Source: an uncultured Flavobacteriaceae bacterium (lineage in GTDB: Bacteria > Bacteroidota > Bacteroidia > Flavobacteriales > Flavobacteriaceae). Taken from it: 64,000 nucleotides of DNA. The position numbers were made by a program, and so were the translations under genes. The notes beneath the pieces are model-generated. The model ran no database searches. It saw only the letters and a list, made by a program, of their open reading frames with translations, and was not told the DNA's origin. The first letter of the stretch is position 1. Each line of letters starts with the position of its first letter. Shown here piece after piece: positions 42,747 through 50,326 of the stretch. The DNA lies in NCBI GenBank assembly GCA_947497245.1, contig CANMFO010000009.1, positions 36,667 through 100,666 on the forward strand. The letters are read 5' to 3'.

Positions 42747-44720
42747 ATGTGCTGCCAACAAAGAGGGAATGCCCACGATCATGACAACGGATTCCTGGGA
42801 AAGAATACCGAGCTTTATTTTGCCATATTCAGCGGACTGTTTCTTGTGGTCGGATTTCTGCTCGAAGAATTCATGAACGCCAGCGGAAACCTTTCATGGT
42901 ATCTCTATTTGAGCGCCTATTTTTTTGGAGGGTATTACGTTTTAAGGGAAGCGGTGCATGAAATAGCGAAGGGCAGGTTTGAGATCGATTTCTTGATGTT
43001 GGTCGCGGCTGCCGGCGCTGGAATCCTGGACAAATGGGCCGAAGGTGCCCTGCTCTTGTTCCTGTTCAGTCTGGGCCACGCCCTGGAGCACTATGCCATG
43101 GGCAGGGCGCGGAAATCCATTGCGGCTTTGACCGACCTTGCCCCAAAGACCGCCCTGCTCAAAAAAGAGGGGGGTACCGTGGAAGTGGATATCGCTACCC
43201 TGGAGATCGGGGACACCATTGTGGTCAGGCCGAGCAGTAAGATTTCCGCGGACGGGTTTATCATCAAGGGGAGCAGCAGTATCGACCAATCCCCCATTAC
43301 CGGGGAAAGTATTCCCGTGGACAAAGGTCCCGTTCCCCATCCGGATATGGATTTCAAGGCGGTCAAGGAAATCCCGGAGGAAAACAGGGTGTTCTCGGGC
43401 ACCATCAATGGCAATAGTGCACTGGAGGTGAAAGTGACCAAAATTGCGGCCGACTCAACTTTGAGCCGCTTGGTCGAGATGGTACAGCAAGCCCAAAAAC
43501 AAAAGTCGCCGACCCAATTGTTGACCGATAAATTCCAAAAATACTATGTGCCCGCGGTAATCCTGCTCGTAGTGCTTTTGAATCTGGCTTTTTTGGTACT
43601 GGATGAAGCTTGGGGCGATAGTTTTTACCGTTCTATGGCCGTATTGGTGGCTGCTAGTCCATGTGCTTTGGCCATTTCCACGCCTTCTGCGGTGCTCAGT
43701 GGCATTGCGCGAGCGGCCCGGGGGGGTGTTTTGATCAAGGGGGGACGGCCTTTGGAGGATTTGGGGATGTTGTCGGCCCTGGCGTTTGACAAAACCGGGA
43801 CCTTGACGGAGGGCAGACCAAAACTGACCGATGTGGTTCCTTTGGGCGCTATGGACGAACGGGCGCTGCTCAAAATTGCCGTAGCGGTAGAGGGACTAAG
43901 CGACCACCCTTTGGCCAGGGCCGTGGTGCGGGATGGAAAACTCAAATTGGGTAGCGACGAAATTCCCCAGGCGGATAATCTGGAAGCCGTACAGGGCAAG
44001 GGAATAAAAGCGGAATTGGAGGGAAGTACGGTGGTAATCGGAAATCTGAAAATACATATCGATATGGGAAGTGTCGTTCCCGATGGGATTGCGGATCAGG
44101 TGGCCCAATTGGAATCCGAGGGAAAGACCACCATGTTGGTGACACAGGGGGAACACTTTGTCGGAATCCTTGGCTTGATGGACGTTCCAAGGAAAGAGGC
44201 CAAACAGACCCTGTTGCGTTTGACCCAAATGGGCATTAAAAAAATGGTGATGCTCACCGGGGACAACCAAAAGGTCGCCGATGCCGTTGCCGGGGAAATC
44301 GGTATATCGGAAGCATTTGGAGGCTTACTGCCAGAAGAAAAAGTTGCTGCCATCACGGCTCTAAAGACACAGGAAAACAAGCTGGCCATGATCGGTGACG
44401 GGGTGAACGATGCACCCGCCATGGCCCATAGCACCGTTGGAATTGCCATGGGGGCGGCAGGTAGCGACGTCGCCCTGGAAACTGCCGACATCGCCCTGAT
44501 GGCGGATCGATTGGCTACCCTCCCTTTCGCAATAGGGTTGAGCCGACGGGCAAAATCGATAATACGCCAGAACCTTTGGATCAGTTTGGGTATGGTGGGC
44601 TTGTTGATACCCGCCACGATCATGGATTGGGCCAATATTGGTATCGCTGTAGCTTTCCATGAGGGCTCTACCTTGGTGGTCGTGCTCAATGCACTACGGT
44701 TGTTGGCCTATAAAAAGTGA
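42747..44720 (+). CDS. P1B-type heavy-metal-translocating ATPase (SPC subgroup)
   Basis: A 657-residue transporter. Key motifs: TGES in the actuator domain, SPC in the transport helix (residues 304-306, ASPCALAIS), phosphorylation site DKTGTLT (aspartate 348), SDHPLA (HP locus) and MIGDGVNDAPAM. The SPC motif in place of CPC places it in the P1B-4 subgroup, whose members export cobalt, zinc or ferrous iron. There is no N-terminal heavy-metal domain; the short N-terminus MCCQQRGNAHDHD has clustered cysteine and histidine that might bind metal. Expected to pump metal out of the cytoplasm. Its promoter contains a possible Fur-family operator. Confidence 0.95.
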   Translation: MCCQQRGNAHDHDNGFLGKNTELYFAIFSGLFLVVGFLLEEFMNASGNLSWYLYLSAYFFGGYYVLREAVHEIAKGRFEIDFLMLVAAAGAGILDKWAEGALLLFLFSLGHALEHYAMGRARKSIAALTDLAPKTALLKKEGGTVEVDIATLEIGDTIVVRPSSKISADGFIIKGSSSIDQSPITGESIPVDKGPVPHPDMDFKAVKEIPEENRVFSGTINGNSALEVKVTKIAADSTLSRLVEMVQQAQKQKSPTQLLTDKFQKYYVPAVILLVVLLNLAFLVLDEAWGDSFYRSMAVLVAASPCALAISTPSAVLSGIARAARGGVLIKGGRPLEDLGMLSALAFDKTGTLTEGRPKLTDVVPLGAMDERALLKIAVAVEGLSDHPLARAVVRDGKLKLGSDEIPQADNLEAVQGKGIKAELEGSTVVIGNLKIHIDMGSVVPDGIADQVAQLESEGKTTMLVTQGEHFVGILGLMDVPRKEAKQTLLRLTQMGIKKMVMLTGDNQKVADAVAGEIGISEAFGGLLPEEKVAAITALKTQENKLAMIGDGVNDAPAMAHSTVGIAMGAAGSDVALETADIALMADRLATLPFAIGLSRRAKSIIRQNLWISLGMVGLLIPATIMDWANIGIAVAFHEGSTLVVVLNALRLLAYKK

Positions 44721-44829
44721 AGGGTGAAATGTTAAAATTGAAAATTTTTCGTTCAAAATGTAACAATTTGTTTTTTTCTCAGTCTACTATATAGAAAATC
44801 TCATTTTTCAATTAGCGAATTAGTCAAGG

Positions 44830-44864
44830 ATAAAGCTGTCCCTTTCGGGATGGCTTTATTTTTT
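44830..44864 (+). terminator. Terminator of the metal ATPase gene
   Basis: A 13-bp stem (ATAAAGCTGTCCC with GGGATGGCTTTAT, two G-U pairs) closes a TTTC loop and is followed by five T. It lies 109 bases after the ATPase stop, ahead of the convergent SLC13 gene. Confidence 0.85.
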
Positions 44865-44926
44865 ATCGGAATTCCACGGAGCTGATGGCTTTTGTCCTCA
44901 TGGATATAGGGGTTTTATCGTTTGGA

Positions 44927-46357
44927 CTAGAACAAGTGGGGTAGCACAAATTGGAACATCAACACCAACAGGGCCACCGCGATAAGGTTCAGGATAATAC
45001 CTGCCCGGGCCATTTGGTGCACCTTGATATATCCGCTCGCGAAAACAATGGCGTTCGGCGGGGTGGCCATGGGCAACATAAAAGCACAACTGCTCGCCAT
45101 GGTTACCGGTATCAGCAGATACAGTACCGGAATCTCCAGTCCTATGGCAATACCCGCCACCACTGGGGCAAGTACAGCGACCAGGGCCACATTGCTCATC
45201 AGTTCGGTCATAAAGAGCATCAGGAAAATCAATAGGGCGGCCATGAATATGATCGATATTTCGCTTCCTGCTATGGCATTGGCCACCAGATCTACAATTC
45301 CGCTTACCGACATGGCCTCCGCCAGTGCCAACCCACCGCCAAATAAGATCAAGATGCCCCAGGCCAGTTTTTGGGTATCCCGCCAATGGATCAGAAAATC
45401 CCCTTTTTTGAGATTGTAGGGGATGGAGAACATGGCCACTGCCGCTATCATGCTGATGATGGTATCGTTCAGTTTCAGGTCAGGAAGGATGTTATTGATG
45501 ACCGTCCTAAAAATCCATAGAAAAACAGTGACCCCAAATATGGCAAGAACCATTTTTTCCTTTCCCCCCATGGCCCCCAATTTTCTCAGTTCGTCGTTGA
45601 TTACTTCCTTGGATGCGGCAAACTGAAGGTGCTTATTGGGAAACATCCATTTGACCAACACGACATAACTGATGCCGACCATAATCACAGAAAATGGAAG
45701 TCCGATGACCATCCACTTTAAAAAGGAGATTTCGATATGGTACTGGTTTTCCAACAGCCCGATCAATACGGAGTTGGGCGGGGTCCCGATGACCGTTGCG
45801 ATACCCCCGGCATTGGCGGAAAAGGCTATGCCCAACATTACGCTCAGGGCAAAATTCCGGTCGCTTTTGGTAAACCCGTCCGCATCGTTCACCAACAGGC
45901 CGATCACCGACATCGCTATCGGGAGCATGACCACGGCCGTGGCAGTATTACTGATCCACATACTTAAACTGGCCGTAGCGATCATAAAGCCCAAAACCAC
46001 CTTGTTGGGGGTGGTACCGGTAAGCCTAATGATGTTGAGGGCAATTCGTTTATGAAGGTTGACCTTTTCCAACGCCAAGGCCAAAACGAACCCCCCGAAG
46101 AACAAAAAGACGATAGGACTCCCATATTTGGCCCCCACATCGGCGATGGGCATAACTTTCAGCAAGGGTAGGAGGAACAGGGGCAATAGTGCCGTGACCG
46201 AAATGGATACGGCTTCACTGATCCACCAGACAATCATCCAAACGGCGACCGCGATGACCGCATCGCCTTTTTCGGACACCATTTCAAAGGGTAGGTTGCT
46301 AAGGGTAAGAAATAGGAGCGGACCTATAAAAAGGCCCAGTTTTTTGCTGAAGTCCAT
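44927..46357 (-). CDS. SLC13 (DASS) family sodium:dicarboxylate/anion symporter
   Basis: A 476-residue polytopic transporter with about 11-12 helices. Family signatures include WWISEAVSISVTALLPLFLLPLL, FLFFGGFVLALALEK, MWISNTATAVVMLPIAMSVI (the SNTA sodium/substrate motif) and, near the end, ASSCAFMLPMATPPNAIVFASGYIKV. Members move dicarboxylates, citrate or sulfate with sodium. The second SNxA-type motif lies at MSNVALVAVLAPVVAGIAIGL. Substrate not inferable. Single gene. Confidence 0.93.
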   Translation of the reverse strand: MDFSKKLGLFIGPLLFLTLSNLPFEMVSEKGDAVIAVAVWMIVWWISEAVSISVTALLPLFLLPLLKVMPIADVGAKYGSPIVFLFFGGFVLALALEKVNLHKRIALNIIRLTGTTPNKVVLGFMIATASLSMWISNTATAVVMLPIAMSVIGLLVNDADGFTKSDRNFALSVMLGIAFSANAGGIATVIGTPPNSVLIGLLENQYHIEISFLKWMVIGLPFSVIMVGISYVVLVKWMFPNKHLQFAASKEVINDELRKLGAMGGKEKMVLAIFGVTVFLWIFRTVINNILPDLKLNDTIISMIAAVAMFSIPYNLKKGDFLIHWRDTQKLAWGILILFGGGLALAEAMSVSGIVDLVANAIAGSEISIIFMAALLIFLMLFMTELMSNVALVAVLAPVVAGIAIGLEIPVLYLLIPVTMASSCAFMLPMATPPNAIVFASGYIKVHQMARAGIILNLIAVALLVLMFQFVLPHLF

Positions 46358-46504
46358 GTATCTTGATTATTGCCCCTAAACTATGGTATTTCTTTTGGTT
46401 TTAAAAATAAGCGGGACCCCGTCTTGGCAATCCTGTGTTTTTAAGCTCTCTGCCAAACCTACGACAAACCCACCCGACCACACCATGGCCACAGGACCTG
46501 GAAA

Positions 46505-47899
46505 TCAATAGACAATCGAATCTGAGGGTAGGGCCGGTACTTCATAGTCTCCGTAATCAATATAGATTTTGCCGTCATCGGGTTTTGGTGCCCCATCCGA
46601 TTTTACAAGGGTGTTGTAAACGTATACTGTCCGTAATTTCTTAAAGGTGGACAGGGCGGACAGATGCGGTTCCCCAAATTTCGAATGGGTAAGGTTGATG
46701 GATTTCAAATGTTCCAAAATGGACAACTGCTCTATGTTTTTTCCAGTTATTTCGGTGTGGTCCAATTTTAGGACCGTCAAATGGGGAAGTGCCGTCAATT
46801 TACCAAAAATGGAATCCGTCACTTGGGTACCTCCCAGATCTAGGATGGCGATTTGATCGGCAAGGGGAAGCAACAGCTCGAAATCCGCGTCGGTAAAAGC
46901 GGGCTTGTTGATGCAGGAAACCTGTAAAAATGAGGTTGCTTTGCTGATGGGGTCCACGTGGACCCCCTGCTGTTCAATGGCCCGGATACTGTCGGAAGCG
47001 GCGGCCACTATATCGATGTCTGGAAAATCGTTGTCCAACTTTTGAGGGAAAAAAGAAAGGAACAGTTCCTTTTCCAATCCGGTCTCCCCGATCGATTTGT
47101 CAAAAGGGTGTCCTGCATCGATCCACGCCCCGACAAGTCGAATCTCCTCTTTGGTGGGCTGGGTCTTGTCCTTTGGAGGCATGTGGTCTTCGTTGTCCTT
47201 GGGCAGGTCCATCCGGATGAACAATTCGCTTCGCGATGCCTCGCTTACCACAAGTATCCCGCCGTTCTCACCCCCTTTCAGGATCCCTTCCTGGGAATGC
47301 AATTGCAACTCGCCCTTCTCTTTTTTGGGATTGTGGCAACTCACACATTTGTTGTTCAGGATGGGCTTGATGACCTCTTCATAAAGCTGGGCCTCTTGCC
47401 AGTTTTCCTCGTTTAGGGCTATGGTCTTTTCCTCATAGGTCTCAAAGCCCAGGGCCGACTTCAAATGGTTTGGCAGGGGTTCTACCAGGTAGTCCTCCCC
47501 ATGGGTAATGCTTCCCCCAAAATGTCCGGTAACCGAAATCAATATGAAAAAGAAGATGGAAAGAAACAAAATAGGGACTTTTTGAAGAAAACCCGGTTGC
47601 TGGGAACCTTTCAATCGAAAGACCATCACAAAGCAAAAAAGAGCCGTTGCAATACCCGACCATAGATGGAGTTTTATGGTGTCAAAGGCATACCCCTCCC
47701 CCAAATACTGTAGATAACCCGTTATGCAGGCAAGAACGGCACTGATACCGCCCCAGAAAAAAAGGAGGGGGGCTACCTTGCCAAGTTCATTTTTCTTTCG
47801 GCCGTACCATTGCAATAGCAATCCAGCCAGGACAAACCCGATAGGGAGGTGCACAATGATAGGGTGAAGGCGGCCCAACAGTTGTTTTAGGACATCCAT
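46505..47899 (-). CDS. DUF2231-cytochrome c-leucine-rich repeat membrane protein
   Basis: A 464-residue protein with three parts. Residues 1-125 hold four membrane helices of the DUF2231 type (LHPIIVHLPIGFVLAG). Residues about 170-290 form a Planctomycete-type cytochrome domain with one haem site, CVSCH (185-189), and DHMPPKD as the probable axial-methionine loop. Residues about 310-440 are a leucine-rich-repeat-like segment (LTALPHLTVLKLDHTEITGKNIEQLSILEHLKSINLTHSKFGEPHLSALSTFKKLRTVYVYNT). Last gene of a four-gene operon. It would feed or draw electrons at the membrane; this is inference. Confidence 0.88.
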   Translation of the reverse strand: MDVLKQLLGRLHPIIVHLPIGFVLAGLLLQWYGRKKNELGKVAPLLFFWGGISAVLACITGYLQYLGEGYAFDTIKLHLWSGIATALFCFVMVFRLKGSQQPGFLQKVPILFLSIFFFILISVTGHFGGSITHGEDYLVEPLPNHLKSALGFETYEEKTIALNEENWQEAQLYEEVIKPILNNKCVSCHNPKKEKGELQLHSQEGILKGGENGGILVVSEASRSELFIRMDLPKDNEDHMPPKDKTQPTKEEIRLVGAWIDAGHPFDKSIGETGLEKELFLSFFPQKLDNDFPDIDIVAAASDSIRAIEQQGVHVDPISKATSFLQVSCINKPAFTDADFELLLPLADQIAILDLGGTQVTDSIFGKLTALPHLTVLKLDHTEITGKNIEQLSILEHLKSINLTHSKFGEPHLSALSTFKKLRTVYVYNTLVKSDGAPKPDDGKIYIDYGDYEVPALPSDSIVY

Positions 47900-47911
47900 G
47901 GAAATGCGGGT

Positions 47912-48790
47912 TTATTCAAGGTTCATTCTTTTTTTAAGGGCCTCCATCATAAACACATTGGCTTTCCATTGATCGGCCACTGGAAGCTGGGTATAGGGTA
48001 GGGTGGGCATGTAGTTCGGCGGGCCAAATTCGGTGGTGATGGTAAAGGGTCCGGCCGTTTCCTTCCACTTTTGGCGAATGACCTTTTCCCAAATATCCAG
48101 ATGACGGTCCAGGGCGTTTTTCCATTCCGCCGCTTCGGGATCGTTCACTTGGGGTCCCTCGGCATGACCGACCCGGGCATGGATGTGGTGGGAGCGGTTG
48201 ACCACGGTCTCCAGATTGTGGTCCTTTCCTTCCAATAAAGATTCGTGGACCACCATCCAGTGGCTGATGTCCAGGGTCAGTTTTAAATTTTGAATTGCCT
48301 TCAAATACTTTTGGGTATCGGGCAAATTAAAACTAAAACGCCCTCTATGCGTCTCGTGGTACACCGGAATATCATGTGCCATGGCCGCTTGGTGGGAGAC
48401 TTCAATAAGCATCTTGTTCTGTTCGAAGGTGAAAAAATCACTGCCCGTATGACAGTTGATATAGGCGGGTTTCCACCTGGCCAGGGTATCAAAATGTGCC
48501 TTGAAGACCTGAAGCCCTTCCTCAAAGGGAAGTGATCGATCGGTGCCGTTCAAAAAACCGACCAATAGGCCGTGTTTCTCCAAAGCGGACTTTAGTTCGG
48601 ACCGGCTTTGGGCGTCGTTCGGAAACCAAGTTTCAATGCCATCGTAACCCGATGCTTTGGTGCGCTCGCAAAACGTGTCCCAAGAGGTCTGTCTTCCCCA
48701 ATCGGTCTGGAAAAAGAGTAATTTTCCCCTTTCTTGGGAATGGACCATGGTACTGAAAAGAATTAGGGCCCCTATGCAAAATATTCTCAT
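47912..48790 (-). CDS. Secreted TIM-barrel sugar phosphate isomerase/epimerase-like protein
   Basis: A 292-residue protein with a signal peptide (RIFCIGALILFSTMVHSQ). The xylose isomerase/AP endonuclease 2-like TIM barrel is shown by KASGYDGIETWFPND, the metal-binding segment VYHETHRGRFSFN, LTLDISHWMVV and HIHARVGHAEGPQVNDP, typical of exported sugar isomerase-like proteins, with conserved histidine, glutamate and aspartate. It is encoded 12 bases upstream of the DUF2231-cytochrome gene and 24 bases downstream of the DUF1501 gene. Probable role: isomerising or cleaving a sugar outside the cytoplasm. Confidence 0.9.
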   Translation of the reverse strand: MRIFCIGALILFSTMVHSQERGKLLFFQTDWGRQTSWDTFCERTKASGYDGIETWFPNDAQSRSELKSALEKHGLLVGFLNGTDRSLPFEEGLQVFKAHFDTLARWKPAYINCHTGSDFFTFEQNKMLIEVSHQAAMAHDIPVYHETHRGRFSFNLPDTQKYLKAIQNLKLTLDISHWMVVHESLLEGKDHNLETVVNRSHHIHARVGHAEGPQVNDPEAAEWKNALDRHLDIWEKVIRQKWKETAGPFTITTEFGPPNYMPTLPYTQLPVADQWKANVFMMEALKKRMNLE

Positions 48791-48814
48791 GGAATAGTTG
48801 GTTTGGTCTTTTTT

Positions 48815-50323
48815 TTATGCCAGAATCTCTCGGATTATCTCGCCCTCAACATCTGTCAGTCGAAACGGTCTTCCCTGAAAATCGAAGGTTAGCTGTTCAT
48901 GGTCGAAACCGAGGAGGTGCAAAATGGTGGCATGGACGTCATGTACCGACACCCGGCCTTCAACGCCGGCGAACCCAATGTCGTCCGTTTCTCCATGGGA
49001 AGCCCCTTTTTTGATGCCGCCCCCTGCCATCCACATGGTAAATGCGTCACCGTGATGGTCCCGTCCTTTGAATTCCATTTCTTTGTTGCCCCTGTTTTCC
49101 TGCATCGGGGTCCGCCCAAATTCACCTCCCCATACGATAAGTGTATCTTCCAAAAGGCCCCTTTGCTTCAGGTCAAGGATCAAAGCGGTAATGGGCCGAT
49201 CGATCTGCGTACATTTATTTCGAAGTCCCATATCGATGGACCCCTCCCTAATGTTCCCATGGGTGTCCCATCCCCAGTCAAACAACTGCACAAAACGGAC
49301 CCCCTCTTCCACCAGTTTTCTGGCCAACAGACAGTTGTTGGCAAAAGATTCCTCTCCCGGCTCCACCCCGTACATTTGTTTGATGTGTTCCGGTTCGTCG
49401 TTGATGTTCATGACCTCCGGGACGGCTATCTGCATGCGATAGGCCATTTCATATTGGTTGATGCGCGCCAGAATTTCGGGATCCCCATACTTGGCGTACT
49501 CTTCTTTGTTTATTTTATTGATAGCGTCAATGGTACTCTTTTTAAGGTCGCGGGAGATACCGTCCGGGTCTTCGATATACAAAACCGGATCTCCCTTGGA
49601 TCGGCATTGTACCCCCTGGTACACCGATGGTAAAAAACCGCTTCCCCATACGCTTTTGCCTGCATCCGGGGTGTTCCCCCCTGAGGTCAATACCACAAAA
49701 CCCGGTAAGTTCTGGTTTTCGGACCCCAGACCATAGGTGGCCCAGGCACCGATGCTCGGTCGGCCCAATCGGGCACTTCCGGTATGCATGAACAATTGCG
49801 CGGGCCCATGATTGAATTGATCGGTATGCACCGCTTTCAAGAAAGCGACCTCGTCGACCACCTGCTTGAAATGGGGCAGAAAATTGGATACCCAATTGCC
49901 CGATTCGCCCTCTTGCGCAAATTCGGCCTGGGGACCCATTAATTTTGGGGTGCCCTTGATAAAGGCGAATTTCCTGCCCTCCAATAGCGATTGAGGGCAG
50001 TCCTGTCCGTGGAATTTATGGAGTACCGGTTTGTAATCGAACATTTCCAGCTGTGAAGGTGCCCCGGCCATGTGCAGATAAATGACCGATTTCACTTTTG
50101 GGCTAAAGGGAGGGGCCAAGGTAGCGAGCGGGTTCAAATCCCTTTCCGAAAAGGTGCGTGCCGAGGCCGTTTTGGATTTTCCCAACGGATCACATCCCAT
50201 AAAAATAGAGCTTAGGGCAAGGCCCCCGAGACCACCAGCACAATTTTTGATGAAATGCCTTCTTGTCTTCGCCTGTGCGTCCTTGTTTAAATGTTCCTGT
50301 ATCAGTTTTTCCAGGGTATCCAT
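48815..50323 (-). CDS. DUF1501 Tat-exported protein
   Basis: A 502-residue protein with a twin-arginine signal (TRRHFIKNCAGGLGGLALSSIFMGC), which also has a possible lipobox. DUF1501 signatures: VKSVIYLHMAGAPSQLEMFDYKP, TDQFNHGPAQLFMHTGSARLGRPSIGAWATYGLGSENQNLPGFVVL, FVQLFDWGWDTHGNI, IVWGGEFGRTPM and GRDHHGDAFTMWMAGGGIKKGASHGETDDIGF. The fold is related to alkaline phosphatase/sulfatase, but the catalytic residues are not those of classical members. It is almost always encoded next to a PSCyt1/DUF1549/DUF1553 protein, as here (3 bp gap). Biochemical function unknown. Confidence 0.94.
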   Translation of the reverse strand: MDTLEKLIQEHLNKDAQAKTRRHFIKNCAGGLGGLALSSIFMGCDPLGKSKTASARTFSERDLNPLATLAPPFSPKVKSVIYLHMAGAPSQLEMFDYKPVLHKFHGQDCPQSLLEGRKFAFIKGTPKLMGPQAEFAQEGESGNWVSNFLPHFKQVVDEVAFLKAVHTDQFNHGPAQLFMHTGSARLGRPSIGAWATYGLGSENQNLPGFVVLTSGGNTPDAGKSVWGSGFLPSVYQGVQCRSKGDPVLYIEDPDGISRDLKKSTIDAINKINKEEYAKYGDPEILARINQYEMAYRMQIAVPEVMNINDEPEHIKQMYGVEPGEESFANNCLLARKLVEEGVRFVQLFDWGWDTHGNIREGSIDMGLRNKCTQIDRPITALILDLKQRGLLEDTLIVWGGEFGRTPMQENRGNKEMEFKGRDHHGDAFTMWMAGGGIKKGASHGETDDIGFAGVEGRVSVHDVHATILHLLGFDHEQLTFDFQGRPFRLTDVEGEIIREILA

Positions 50324-50326
50324 CTT

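Noticed and set aside
48899..49633. 244-residue plus-strand frame inside the DUF1501 gene
   Set aside because: Antisense to a family with many conserved residues.
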